Positions 42,541 to 51,523 of a stretch of DNA of 64,000 bases are shown here, piece by piece (the stretch's first letter is position 1; each line of letters opens with the position of its first letter). The notes under the pieces are model-generated. The model ran no database searches, was not told the origin of the DNA, and was given only the letters and a program-made list of their open reading frames with translations. This DNA comes from Maritimibacter sp. (GTDB taxonomy: Bacteria > Pseudomonadota > Alphaproteobacteria > Rhodobacterales > Rhodobacteraceae), in assembly GCA_002695005.1 (NCBI GenBank), contig NZNT01000020.1, forward strand, positions 186,001-250,000. Direction: 5' to 3'. A program made the translations under genes and the position numbers.

Positions 42541-43510
42541 CATCCGCATCGTGACCGAGGCCGAACTGCGCGGCGCGCTGTCGCTCGACCTCTCGACGGT
42601 CGAGGTGATCGAACAGGCCTTCGCCAAGCTCGCCGAGGGCGGTGTCGTCATGCCCCCGATCCTGTCGATGGACCTGCACGAGGCCAACGGCGATGTCGAC
42701 GTGAAGACCGCCTATATTCCCGGCTTCGACGGCTTCGCGATCAAGGTCTCGCCTGGCTTCTTCGACAACCCCAAGCTTGGCCTGCCCAGCCTCAACGGGT
42801 TGATGATCCTGTTTTCCGCCAAGACCGGGCTGGTCGAGGCGGTGTTTCTCGACAACGGCTATCTCACCGACCTGCGCACCGCCGCCGCCGGGGCCGTGGC
42901 CGCCAAACACCTCGCGCCCGAAACGGTCGAGGTCGCGGGCGTCATCGGCACCGGCGTTCAGGCGCGGCTTCAGATGCAGGCGGCACACCTCGTCCGCCCC
43001 TTCACCCGCGTCCTCGTCCACGGGCGCAATCCCGACCATGCCAAGGCCTGCGCCGAAGACCTCAAAGCGTCTCTGGGCGTCGAGGTCGAAGTCTGCGCGG
43101 CAGACGAGCTCGCCGCCCGCTCCCAACTCGTCGTCACCACGACGCCTGCGCGTGAGCCGGTGTTCACCGCAGACATGCTCCACCCCGGCCTGCACGTCAC
43201 CGCAATGGGCTCCGACCAGACCGGCAAGAACGAGATCGACCCACAGGCACTTGCACAAGCCGACCTCTATGTTTGCGACCGGGTGAGCCAGTGCGAAGTC
43301 TCCGGCGAACTCGAAGCCGCGCGTGCCGCTGGCACCATGAATGGCACGCCCCCGGAACTGGGCGACATCATCACGGGCAAAGCCACGGGCCGCACCAGCG
43401 CGGATCAGGTCACGATCTGCGACCTCACCGGCACTGGGGCGCAGGACACGGCCATCGCCAGCCACGTCATCAAGCTGTTGGGAAATACGGGAACCGTGAT
43501 AAACGCCTGA
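42530..43510 (+). CDS. eutC: EutC: ornithine cyclodeaminase-like enzyme of hydroxyectoine utilisation
   Basis: A 326-residue member of the ornithine cyclodeaminase / mu-crystallin family. Visible motifs are VKTAYIPGFDGFAIKVSPGFFDNP, LTDLRTAAAGAVAAKHLAP and the NAD loop GVIGTGVQARLQM (about 140-152). The pairing with a threonine-dehydratase-like partner and an ectoine hydrolase marks it as EutC, although family members also act as imine reductases or alanine dehydrogenases. It overlaps eutB by 11 bases and the regulator starts one base after its stop. Confidence 0.88.
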   Translation: MAHDIRIVTEAELRGALSLDLSTVEVIEQAFAKLAEGGVVMPPILSMDLHEANGDVDVKTAYIPGFDGFAIKVSPGFFDNPKLGLPSLNGLMILFSAKTGLVEAVFLDNGYLTDLRTAAAGAVAAKHLAPETVEVAGVIGTGVQARLQMQAAHLVRPFTRVLVHGRNPDHAKACAEDLKASLGVEVEVCAADELAARSQLVVTTTPAREPVFTADMLHPGLHVTAMGSDQTGKNEIDPQALAQADLYVCDRVSQCEVSGELEAARAAGTMNGTPPELGDIITGKATGRTSADQVTICDLTGTGAQDTAIASHVIKLLGNTGTVINA

Positions 43511-43511
43511 C

Positions 43512-43991
43512 ATGGTTGCCCTCGACCCCACAGACCTCGCCATTCTCAAGGTGCTCGCCCGCGACGGGCGCATCACCAAGGCCGCGCTTGCCGACGCGGT
43601 CGGGCTGTCGCCCACGCCCTGCTGGAACCGGCTCAAGCGGCTTGAGAAACTGGGCGTGATCGACGGCTACGGCGCCCGCTTCGACCTGCGCAAACTCGGC
43701 CCCTCGGTCACGGTGTTCGTCGCGGTCGAAATCGCCGACCACACCGCCGCGAGCTTTCGCATCTTCGAGGATGCGCTCTCGCGATACGACGAGATCACGG
43801 CCTGCTGGGCGCTCGGCGGCGGCTATGATTACCTGATGCAGGTCGTCACCCGCGACATCGACGCCTACCAACGCCTGATGGACGTGATGCTCGACGCCCG
43901 CATCGGTCTGTCGCGCTACTTCACCTACATCGTGACCAAGCCGGTGAAAGGCGCTGGCCCCCCGCTCGGCCTGATCGCGGGAGAGGAATAG
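43512..43991 (+). CDS. Lrp/AsnC-family regulator of ectoine catabolism (DoeX-like)
   Basis: A 159-residue regulator. An N-terminal winged helix-turn-helix (LDPTDLAILKVLARDGRITKAALADAVGL, recognition helix around PTPCWNRLKRLEKLG) is followed by the RAM ligand-binding domain (VTVFVAVEI through YFTYIVTKPV). Ectoine loci of Halomonas (DoeX) and Ruegeria (AsnC) contain such a regulator in the same place. It lies between the eutBC pair and the aldehyde dehydrogenase gene. Feedback from pathway intermediates is likely by analogy. An EnuR/MocR-type regulator is not seen in the window. Confidence 0.9.
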   Translation: MVALDPTDLAILKVLARDGRITKAALADAVGLSPTPCWNRLKRLEKLGVIDGYGARFDLRKLGPSVTVFVAVEIADHTAASFRIFEDALSRYDEITACWALGGGYDYLMQVVTRDIDAYQRLMDVMLDARIGLSRYFTYIVTKPVKGAGPPLGLIAGEE

Positions 43992-44100
43992 TCTCCCCCA
44001 ACCGGCCCGGCGCAGACGAATCCTCTCCCCGACAGACCAAATTCGGCCTCGACGCCTGCGCGAATCCACCATGTTCCTCCCATCGAACAGGAGGCATGAG

Positions 44101-45576
44101 ATGCTCGACACAGCGATCCCGACCCATGTGGACATCACCGACAAACGGCTTCTGCGCAGCTTTTCCTATGTGAACGGCAAATGGTGCGCGGCGTCGGACG
44201 GCGGCTCTTTCAACGTCACCGACCCGGCCAGCGGCGCTTTCCTCGGCGAAGTCGCCAAGCTGACGGCCGACGATTCGCGCAGCGCGGTCGACGCGGCGCA
44301 GGCGGCCTTTGACGACTGGTCCTTCAAACTCCCGCAGGAACGCGCGGCCATCCTGCGTCGCTGGTTCGACCTGATGCTGGAACACCGCGAAGACCTCGCC
44401 AAGATCATGGTGCTGGAGCAGGGCAAGCCGATCTCGGAAGCGCGGGGTGAAATCGACTACGCCGCGTCGTTCGTCGAGTTCTACGCCGAAGAGTCCAAGC
44501 GCCCGAACATCGAAGGCGTGACCTCGCACCTGCACGACGCTGAAGTCGAGCTCTGGCTCGAACCCGTGGGTGTCGTCGCCCTCATCACCCCGTGGAACTT
44601 CCCCGCCGCGATGCTGACGCGCAAGGCCGCCGCAGCCCTCGCCGCCGGTTGCACCATCGTCGCGCACCCGTCGCATGAAACGCCCTATTCCGCCCTCGCG
44701 CTGGCCGAACTGGCCGAACGCGCGGGCGTGCCGGCCGGCGTGTTCAACGTCGTCACCGGCAACGCGCCCACCGTCGTCGAGCCGTGGACACAGGATCACC
44801 GCGTGCGCACGCTGTCCTTCACCGGCTCCACCGAGGTCGGGCGGCTCCTCTACCGCCAGTCCGCCGACACGGTGAAACGGCTGGTCATGGAACTGGGCGG
44901 CCACGCCCCCGTCATCATCTTCAAGAACTGCGATCTGGACGAGGCCGTGGCCGAGACGATGAAGGCCAAATGGGCCACCTCGGGGCAGGATTGCCTTGGC
45001 GCCAACCGCATCTATGTCGAACGCGCCGTCTATGACGAGTTTTGCCAGATGTTCACCGAGGCGACCGAGGCGCTGACCATCGGGCGCGGCATGGACGACC
45101 CCGACATCGGCCCGCTCATGAACGAGAAAGCCGTCGCCAAGCAGGAGGAACACGTCGCCGACGCGCTCGCCAACGGCGCGACCGTCATGTGTGGCGGCAA
45201 GCGCACCGAGCATGGCGATCTGTTCTATGCGCCCACCGTGCTCAAGGACGTGACCGACGAGTGCCTCATCATGCGTGAGGAAACCTTCGGCCCCGTCGCC
45301 GCGATCACCCCCTTCGACAGCGAGGACGAGGTGGTGCGCCGTGCCAACGACACGGAATACGGGCTGGTGGCCTATGTCCATTCGATGGACCCGCGCCGCA
45401 TCTACCGCCTGACCCGCGCGCTGCAATACGGCATGGTCGCCGTGAACCGCACCAAGGTCACGGGCGCGCCGATCCCCTTCGGCGGGACCAAGCAATCCGG
45501 TCTGGGCCGCGAAGGTGCGCGCCGGGGCATGGAAGAGTTCATGGAAATCAAATACGTCTGCCGCGACTGGGCCTGA
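44101..45576 (+). CDS. doeC: NAD(P)-dependent semialdehyde dehydrogenase of ectoine degradation (DoeC/Ssd)
   Basis: A 491-residue aldehyde dehydrogenase close to succinate-semialdehyde dehydrogenases. The catalytic Glu is in MELGGHAP and the catalytic Cys in TSGQDCLGANR (about residue 300). LITPWNFPAAMLTRKAAAALAAGC is the cofactor region. In this setting it should oxidise L-aspartate semialdehyde to L-aspartate, the last step of ectoine breakdown. The ATG at 44101 follows AGGAGG at ideal spacing. GabD-like activity on succinate semialdehyde is an alternative. Confidence 0.88.
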   Translation: MLDTAIPTHVDITDKRLLRSFSYVNGKWCAASDGGSFNVTDPASGAFLGEVAKLTADDSRSAVDAAQAAFDDWSFKLPQERAAILRRWFDLMLEHREDLAKIMVLEQGKPISEARGEIDYAASFVEFYAEESKRPNIEGVTSHLHDAEVELWLEPVGVVALITPWNFPAAMLTRKAAAALAAGCTIVAHPSHETPYSALALAELAERAGVPAGVFNVVTGNAPTVVEPWTQDHRVRTLSFTGSTEVGRLLYRQSADTVKRLVMELGGHAPVIIFKNCDLDEAVAETMKAKWATSGQDCLGANRIYVERAVYDEFCQMFTEATEALTIGRGMDDPDIGPLMNEKAVAKQEEHVADALANGATVMCGGKRTEHGDLFYAPTVLKDVTDECLIMREETFGPVAAITPFDSEDEVVRRANDTEYGLVAYVHSMDPRRIYRLTRALQYGMVAVNRTKVTGAPIPFGGTKQSGLGREGARRGMEEFMEIKYVCRDWA

Positions 45577-45646
45577 GATACCCGCGCAGTCCGGCCCCGG
45601 TATTCCGGCCCGGCTGCGCGACAAGAACAAGAAAGGTTAAGAAAAA

Positions 45647-47017
45647 ATGCTCAAGAACGATCAACTCGACCGCTGGGACCGGGAGAATTTCTTCCACCCC
45701 TCGACCCACCTCGCCCAGTTCGCCCGCGGCGAAGCGCCGTCGCGCGTCATCAAGTCCGGCAAGGACTGTCACATCACCGACCGTGACGGCAACGAACTGC
45801 TCGACGCCTTCGCGGGGCTCTACTGCGTGAACGTCGGCTACGGGCGTCAGGAAATTGCCGAAGCCATCGCCGAGCAGGCGAAAGAGCTGGCCTATTACCA
45901 CGCCTATGTCGGCCACGGGACCGAGGCGTCGATCACGCTCGCCAAGATGGTGCTCGACCGCGCGCCCGACCATATGTCCAAGGTCTATTTCGGCCTGTCC
46001 GGGTCGGACGCGAACGAAACCAACATCAAGCTGGTCTGGTACTACAACAACATCCTGAACCGCCCCGAGAAGAAGAAGATCATCTCGCGCTGGCGTGGCT
46101 ATCACGGCTCCGGCCTCATGTCCGGCTCGCTCACCGGCCTGCACCTTTTCCACAAGAAGTTCGACCTGCCGCTGGAGCAGGTCATCCACACCGAGGCGCC
46201 GTATTACTACCGCCGCCCGAACCTCGACATGACCGAGGAGGATTTCGTCGGTCACTGTGTCTACGAGCTCGAACAACTGATCGAACGCGAAGGCGCCGAC
46301 ACCATCGCGGCCTTCATCGGTGAACCTGCGCTGGGCACCGGCGGCCTCGTCCCGCCGCCCGCCGGGTATTGGGAGGCGATCCAGAAGGTGCTCGACAAGC
46401 ACGACATCCTGCTCATCGCGGATGAGGTCGTGACCGGCTTCGGGCGTCTGGGGTCCATGTTCGGGTCCGAGCACTACGGCATGAAGCCCGACCTCATCAC
46501 CATCGCCAAGGGCCTCACCTCGGCCTATGCGCCGCTGTCCGGCTCCATCGTGTCCGACAAGATGTGGAAGGTGCTGGAGCAGGGCACGGACGAGAACGGC
46601 CCCATCGGCCACGGCTGGACCTATTCGGCCCACCCGATCGGCGCGGCGGCGGGCATCGCCAACCTCGAACTGATCGACAAGCTGAACCTGATCGAGAACG
46701 CGGGCACCGTGGGCGCGCATTTCAAGGCCGCGCTCAAGGCCGAGGTGGGCGACTACGCCCATGTCGGTGAAGTGCGCGGCGAGGGGCTGCTCTGCGCGGT
46801 CGAATTCGTGAAAGACCCCGAAACGCGGGAGTTCTTCGACCCGTCCGAAGGCGTCGGCGCCAAACTGGCGGGTGCGCTGCTGGCCGAAGGCGTCATCGCG
46901 CGCGCCATGCCGCAGGGCGACATCCTCGGTTTCGCGCCGCCCTTCTGCCTGACGGAAGCGCAAGCGGACGAAATCGCGACCAAGCTGGGACGCGCCGTCA
47001 AATCCGTCCTCGGCTGA
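45647..47017 (+). CDS. doeD: Class III aminotransferase of ectoine degradation (DoeD/Atf, diaminobutyrate transaminase)
   Basis: A 456-residue PLP enzyme of the omega-aminotransferase class. The conserved blocks are FAGLYCVNVGYG, SGSDANETNIKL, RWRGYHGSGLMSGSLTG and LIADEVVTGFGRLG, with the PLP lysine in TIAKGLTSAY. In the ectoine pathway it removes the 4-amino group of L-2,4-diaminobutyrate to give aspartate semialdehyde. Beta-alanine or putrescine transaminase activity is possible from sequence alone; neighbours decide the call. The ATG at 45647 has GAAAGG upstream. A terminator-like hairpin starts eight bases after the stop. Confidence 0.88.
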   Translation: MLKNDQLDRWDRENFFHPSTHLAQFARGEAPSRVIKSGKDCHITDRDGNELLDAFAGLYCVNVGYGRQEIAEAIAEQAKELAYYHAYVGHGTEASITLAKMVLDRAPDHMSKVYFGLSGSDANETNIKLVWYYNNILNRPEKKKIISRWRGYHGSGLMSGSLTGLHLFHKKFDLPLEQVIHTEAPYYYRRPNLDMTEEDFVGHCVYELEQLIEREGADTIAAFIGEPALGTGGLVPPPAGYWEAIQKVLDKHDILLIADEVVTGFGRLGSMFGSEHYGMKPDLITIAKGLTSAYAPLSGSIVSDKMWKVLEQGTDENGPIGHGWTYSAHPIGAAAGIANLELIDKLNLIENAGTVGAHFKAALKAEVGDYAHVGEVRGEGLLCAVEFVKDPETREFFDPSEGVGAKLAGALLAEGVIARAMPQGDILGFAPPFCLTEAQADEIATKLGRAVKSVLG

Positions 47018-47025
47018 GGACACGC

Positions 47026-47054
47026 GCGGGGCCGATCTTGAATTTCGGCCCCGC
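47026..47054 (+). terminator. Terminator-like hairpin between doeD and nadA
   Basis: GCGGGGCCGA (47026-47035) and TCGGCCCCGC (47045-47054) form a perfect 10-bp stem with a nine-base loop. It starts eight bases after the doeD stop. The following bases (CACCCCATATTTGGG) are only weakly T-rich, so some read-through into nadABC is possible. Confidence 0.7.
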
Positions 47055-47072
47055 CACCCCATATTTGGGTCA

Positions 47073-47110
47073 GTAAACCAGACCTAAAACCCTTCAAAAC
47101 AGCAGTTTAC
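47073..47110 (+). promoter_or_regulatory. Possible operator upstream of nadA
   Basis: GTAAAC (47073-47078) and GTTTAC (47105-47110) are inverted copies 26 bases apart. The left one is also framed by GGTC...GACC (47068-47084). They lie 60 to 100 bases before the nadA start, where a repressor of NAD synthesis could bind. The bases are seen; the regulator and function are guesses. Confidence 0.25.
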
Positions 47111-47170
47111 CTTGAAGCTTTCCGACCAAGGTGCTTGAAGGGGCCGGTATGACCCATCAAGGGGGCGGAT

Positions 47171-48223
47171 ATGCTCGATTTTCGCACCATGCGGCAGGAA
47201 CTGGCCGAGACCTACGACCTCGCGCCGAACCCTGACCTGGCCGAGGAAATGAATGACACCTACGCGAAAATGAGTCGCGTGGTGACACCGCCCGACTGGG
47301 CGACGGCAGCCCCGTATGTGGCCGCGATCAACCGCCTCAAGAAAGAAAAAAACGCGGTCATCCTGGCGCATAACTACATGACGCCCGACATCTATCACGG
47401 TGTGGCCGATTTCATGGGCGACTCCCTCCAGCTCGCGATCAAGGCGACCGAGGTCGAGGCCGACATCATCGTCCAGGGCGGCGTGCATTTCATGGCCGAG
47501 ACGTCCAAGATCCTGAACCCGTCCAAGACGGTGCTGATCCCCGATATGGAAGCGGGCTGTTCGCTCGCCAATTCCATCGGTGCGGCGGGCATCGCGGCCA
47601 TGCGCGAGAAATATCCGGGCGCGCCGGTCGTGACCTATGTGAACACGACCGCCGAGGAAAAGGCCGCCTCCGACATCTGCTGCACCTCGTCCAACGCCGC
47701 CGCCATCGTGCGCGCGATGGAGAGCGACACGGTCATCATGACGCCCGACCAGTACCTCGCCCAGAACGTCGCGCGTCAGGTGCCGGAAAAGAACATCGTC
47801 TGGTGGAACGGCTCCTGCGTCGTGCACGAAAGCTTCACAGCGCAGGACCTCAGGGATTACCGCAAGTGGAACCCCGAGACGACGATCATCACCCACCCGG
47901 AATGCCCGACGGACGTGGTGGATGAGAGCGATTTCTCAGGCTCCACCAGCGGCATCATCAACTACGTCCGCGAACACAAGCCGGCACAGGCCCTGCTTGT
48001 GACCGAGTGCTCGATGGCGTCGAACATTTCCGACGAACTGCCCGAGGTCGATTTCGTCGGCCCGTGCAACATGTGCCCCTTCATGAAGAAGATCACGCTT
48101 GAGAAAATACTGTGGTCGCTTCACGCCGGGGGTGAGGAAGTGCATGTGGACGAGGCCGTGGCCGACAAGGCGCGCGTCGCGGTGCAACGCATGATCGACC
48201 TGTCCCGCGACCTGGGCATCTGA
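47171..48223 (+). CDS. nadA: Quinolinate synthase
   Basis: A 350-residue [4Fe-4S] enzyme condensing iminoaspartate with dihydroxyacetone phosphate to quinolinate. Typical parts are [64 protein letters not shown] and the C-terminal cluster region [16 protein letters not shown]. The ATG at 47171 has AAGGGGG upstream. It is followed 14 bases later by nadB. Confidence 0.96.
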   Translation: MLDFRTMRQELAETYDLAPNPDLAEEMNDTYAKMSRVVTPPDWATAAPYVAAINRLKKEKNAVILAHNYMTPDIYHGVADFMGDSLQLAIKATEVEADIIVQGGVHFMAETSKILNPSKTVLIPDMEAGCSLANSIGAAGIAAMREKYPGAPVVTYVNTTAEEKAASDICCTSSNAAAIVRAMESDTVIMTPDQYLAQNVARQVPEKNIVWWNGSCVVHESFTAQDLRDYRKWNPETTIITHPECPTDVVDESDFSGSTSGIINYVREHKPAQALLVTECSMASNISDELPEVDFVGPCNMCPFMKKITLEKILWSLHAGGEEVHVDEAVADKARVAVQRMIDLSRDLGI

Positions 48224-48237
48224 TAGGGGCGACCCCC

Positions 48238-49788
48238 ATGAAAACCGACCGCATCGTCATCGTGGGCGCAGGCATGGGCGCGCTCTATGCGGCTCTGGCC
48301 CTCGCGCCCCGTCCCGTCCTCATGATCTCACCCGAAAGTCTGGGCGAAGGCGCGTCCTCGGCCTGGGCGCAGGGCGGCGTCGCCGCGGCGATGGCCGAGA
48401 CCGACAGCCCCGAGGCGCACGCGCTCGATACGGTAACAGCGGGTGCCGGGACCGTGGACAGCGACGTCGCCGCGATGGTGACCCGGCACGCGGCCGAACA
48501 CATCATCGACCTGACCGATTTCGGCACGCCCTTCGACCGGGATGCAGGCGGCAAATACGTCATGAGCCGCGAAGCCGCCCACTCCGCCCCGCGCGTTGTG
48601 CGGGTGAAGGGGGATCAGGCCGGGCGCCAGATCATGGAAACCCTGATCGGCCGGCTGCGCGCCCTGCCGTCTGTACAGGTGATCGAGGGCGCGCTTGCGA
48701 CCGGCCTCGCCACCGAAGGCGACCGGGTCACGGGCGTCTGGGTGCGCCGGGCCGACCCCGCGTCCGGTAAGCTGCTGATCGAAACGCCCGCCGTCCTTCT
48801 GGCCGGTGGCGGCTCCGGCGGGCTTTACGCCCACACCACGAACCCGCCGCGCATCCGGGGGCAGGTCATCGGCTTCGCCGCCCGCGCTGGTGCGGTGATC
48901 GCGGACCCCGAATTCGTCCAGTTCCACCCCACCGCCATCGACATGGGCGAAGACCCGATGCCGCTCGCGACCGAAGCGTTACGGGGCGAGGGTGCGATCC
49001 TCATCAACAAGCACGGTGAACGGTTCATGACGGCGGTCCACAAGGACGCCGAACTGGCCCCGCGCGATATCGTCGCCCGCGAAATCTTCGCCCAGACACA
49101 GGCGGGCAACCGCCCGATGCTCGACACGCGCGAGGCGCTGGGGGCCGAGGTTCTGACCCGTTTCCCGGCAGTGGCCGAGGCCTGCGCGCGCGCCGGTGTC
49201 GATCCGGTCGAAAACCCGATCCCCGTCGCCGTGGCCGCGCATTACCACATGGGCGGGATCGACACCGACGAACATGGCCGGGCCTCGCTCGACCGGCTCT
49301 GGGTCTGTGGCGAGGCATCCTCGACCGGGCTGCACGGGGCGAACCGGCTCGCCTCCAACGGGTTGCTCGAGGCGCTCGTCTACGCCCGCAAGGCGGCGGA
49401 AGACATGGATGCCACCCTGGGGGCGGTGCCCGAAGCGCCGGAGTTGGACTTCGACTGGCCCGAGGGCGGCGAGAACGTCGATGAAGACACCGTCATGGAA
49501 TTGCGCGAAACGATGACCGCCCATGTCGGCGTGCGCCGCAATACCGAAGGGCTCAAGCACGCGCTCGCGACCATCGCGCGCATCGAGGCCGAGGCAGACA
49601 CCGAAACCATGCGCAACATGACCGCGACCGCGACGCTCATCGCCGCTGCGGCGCTCACCCGCGAGGAAAGCCGGGGCGGGCACTTCCGCGACGACTTCCC
49701 CGAACCGGTGCCCGCGCTCGCGCACCGCACGCGCATCACGCTGGAGGCCGCGACGGGCATCCGCGACGCTGCCAAGGATCTCACATGA
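48238..49788 (+). CDS. nadB: L-aspartate oxidase
   Basis: A 516-residue FAD enzyme oxidising L-aspartate to iminoaspartate for NAD synthesis. The FAD loop is VIVGAGMGALYAAL (about 6-19). Typical blocks are SSAWAQGGVAAAM, the active-site Arg and His in HMGGIDTD, and EASSTGLHGANRLASNGLLEAL. It overlaps nadC by four bases (ATGA). Its substrate, aspartate, is also the expected end product of the ectoine pathway encoded just upstream. Confidence 0.96.
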   Translation: MKTDRIVIVGAGMGALYAALALAPRPVLMISPESLGEGASSAWAQGGVAAAMAETDSPEAHALDTVTAGAGTVDSDVAAMVTRHAAEHIIDLTDFGTPFDRDAGGKYVMSREAAHSAPRVVRVKGDQAGRQIMETLIGRLRALPSVQVIEGALATGLATEGDRVTGVWVRRADPASGKLLIETPAVLLAGGGSGGLYAHTTNPPRIRGQVIGFAARAGAVIADPEFVQFHPTAIDMGEDPMPLATEALRGEGAILINKHGERFMTAVHKDAELAPRDIVAREIFAQTQAGNRPMLDTREALGAEVLTRFPAVAEACARAGVDPVENPIPVAVAAHYHMGGIDTDEHGRASLDRLWVCGEASSTGLHGANRLASNGLLEALVYARKAAEDMDATLGAVPEAPELDFDWPEGGENVDEDTVMELRETMTAHVGVRRNTEGLKHALATIARIEAEADTETMRNMTATATLIAAAALTREESRGGHFRDDFPEPVPALAHRTRITLEAATGIRDAAKDLT

Positions 49789-50633
49789 CCTACGCGACCC
49801 TGCCCGACATCGTGCTCGAACCGATCATCCGCAACGCGCTGATGGAAGACCTCGGTACCTATGGCGACGTGACCACCCGCGCCGTGATCCCCCCGGAAAC
49901 GACCTATGACGCGGCGATCAACGCGCGTGAACCGGGGATCGTGTCGGGGATGCAGGTCGCTCGCATCGCCTTCGCGATGGTCGACCCGGCGCTCGAGATC
50001 GAGACGCTGGTGGAGGACGGCAGCCGCATCGCCCCCGGCGACACGCTCATGCGTATCCGGGGCCGCGCCGCCTCGATCCTGTCGGGCGAACGCGTGGCGC
50101 TGAACTTCGCCGGTCGCCTGTCAGGGATCGCCACCAAGACGGCGGGCTTCGTCGAAAAGACCGAAGGTACACAGACCCGGATCACCTGCACGCGCAAGAC
50201 CACGCCGGGCCTGCGCGTGGTGGAAAAGCTCGCCGTTCTGCACGGGGGCGGGTTCAACCATCGCTATTCGCTCTCCGACGCGATCCTCATCAAGGACAAC
50301 CACATCGCCGCCGCAGGCGGTGTGCGCGCGGTTCTGGAGGCGTCCAGGGCCGTCGCCAGCCACATGATGAAGGTCGAGATCGAGGTGGATACCCTCGACC
50401 AGCTTGCCGAGGTGCTGGAGGTCGGCGGGGCCGATGTCGTCCTGCTCGACAACATGGACACGCCGACGCTCTCGAAAGCGGTGGACATGACCGCGGGCCG
50501 GCTGGTGCTTGAAGCATCGGGCAACATGACGCTGGACCGCATCGCCGAAGTGGCCGCGACGGGGGTGAACTACATCTCGTCCGGCGCGCTGACCCATTCG
50601 GCGCAGACGCTGGACCTCGGGCTGGACTTCTGA
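49785..50633 (+). CDS. nadC: Nicotinate-nucleotide diphosphorylase (carboxylating)
   Basis: A 282-residue quinolinate phosphoribosyltransferase converting quinolinate and PRPP to nicotinate mononucleotide. The conserved parts are EDLGTYGDVTTRAVIP near the N-terminus, TRKTTPGLRVVEK (about 138-150), HRYSLSDAILIKDNH and the C-terminal YISSGALTHSAQTLDLGLDF. It is the last gene of the nadABC unit. A bidirectional terminator follows 34 bases downstream. Confidence 0.96.
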   Translation: MTYATLPDIVLEPIIRNALMEDLGTYGDVTTRAVIPPETTYDAAINAREPGIVSGMQVARIAFAMVDPALEIETLVEDGSRIAPGDTLMRIRGRAASILSGERVALNFAGRLSGIATKTAGFVEKTEGTQTRITCTRKTTPGLRVVEKLAVLHGGGFNHRYSLSDAILIKDNHIAAAGGVRAVLEASRAVASHMMKVEIEVDTLDQLAEVLEVGGADVVLLDNMDTPTLSKAVDMTAGRLVLEASGNMTLDRIAEVAATGVNYISSGALTHSAQTLDLGLDF

Positions 50634-50666
50634 AGCACCGGCGCTTCGCGGGTATTCATCAGACAC

Positions 50667-50706
50667 GAAAAGGGACCGGGAAACCCCCCGTATCCCGTTG
50701 CTTTTT
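50667..50706. terminator. Bidirectional terminator between nadC and the SDR gene
   Basis: GGGA-CC-GGG...CCCG-TA-TCCC (stem 50672-50696, with a small internal loop) is flanked by AAAA on the left and CTTTTT on the right. This suits termination of the rightward nad unit and of the leftward SDR unit. Confidence 0.65.
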
Positions 50707-50749
50707 CATGAAAACCGCGCCGATTCCGGCAACCAACCGCCCCGCGTCG

Positions 50750-51523
50750 TCAGCTTTCCTCGATCGACCAGCCGCCGTCGATGATCAGCGTCTGTCCCGT
50801 CGTCCACGCCCCGGCGCGGGAGGCAAAGAACAGCGCGGCCCCCGCGATATCGTCCGGTTCGCCCAGCCGTTTCAGCGCATAGGATGCCGACACCCGTTTT
50901 TCCCGCTCCGGATCTTCGTAAAGCGCCCGCGCGAAGTCCGTCTTGACCACCGCCGGGGCGATCCCGTTCACGCGGATATTGTCCGGGCCATAGGCGCTCG
51001 CCAGATTGCGCACGATCTGCGTGTCCGCCGCCTTTGTCACCGCGTAGATGCCCAGCATCTTCGATCCCTTGAAGGCCGCGATGGACGACACGATCACGAT
51101 GGACCCGCCGCCCTTCGCCTGCATCCCCGGCACGACGCGCTTGGCGAGCTGCATGTTCGCACGGATATTGACCTTGATCGTCTTGTCGAACGCATCGTCC
51201 GGCGTGTCGAGGAACGGCCCCATATAGGGGTTCACCGCCGCGTTGCACACGAGGATGTCGACGCTCCCCAACTGCGCCTCGGTCTCGGACACAAGACGTT
51301 CCAGATCCTCATCGCGCGAGATGTTGGCGGGGATCGGCACCGCCTTCCCCCCGCCGAGCGCGTTGATCTCCGCCGCGACCGCCTCGCACACGTCGCCCTT
51401 GCGCGACGAGATCACGACATTCGCCCCGGCCTCGGCCAGCGCAAAGGCGATGGCCTTGCCGATCCCCTTTGTGGACCCGGTGACGAGTGCGGTCTGGCCG
51501 CTCAGATCGAACAGCGAATGCAT
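50750..51523 (-). CDS. Short-chain dehydrogenase/reductase (classical SDR)
   Basis: A 257-residue NAD(P)-dependent oxidoreductase. The nucleotide motif is TGSTKGIG (about 15-22), with NAA at DILVCNAAVNP, the catalytic Ser in VSSIAAFKG, and Tyr/Lys in YAVTK. The C-terminus with IIDGGW is usual. Beside an acyl-CoA ligase and an enoyl-reductase-like protein, a 3-hydroxyacyl or related substrate is plausible but not shown. It overlaps the upstream oxidoreductase gene by one base and is the end of a leftward two-gene unit. Confidence 0.9.
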   Translation of the reverse strand: MHSLFDLSGQTALVTGSTKGIGKAIAFALAEAGANVVISSRKGDVCEAVAAEINALGGGKAVPIPANISRDEDLERLVSETEAQLGSVDILVCNAAVNPYMGPFLDTPDDAFDKTIKVNIRANMQLAKRVVPGMQAKGGGSIVIVSSIAAFKGSKMLGIYAVTKAADTQIVRNLASAYGPDNIRVNGIAPAVVKTDFARALYEDPEREKRVSASYALKRLGEPDDIAGAALFFASRAGAWTTGQTLIIDGGWSIEES

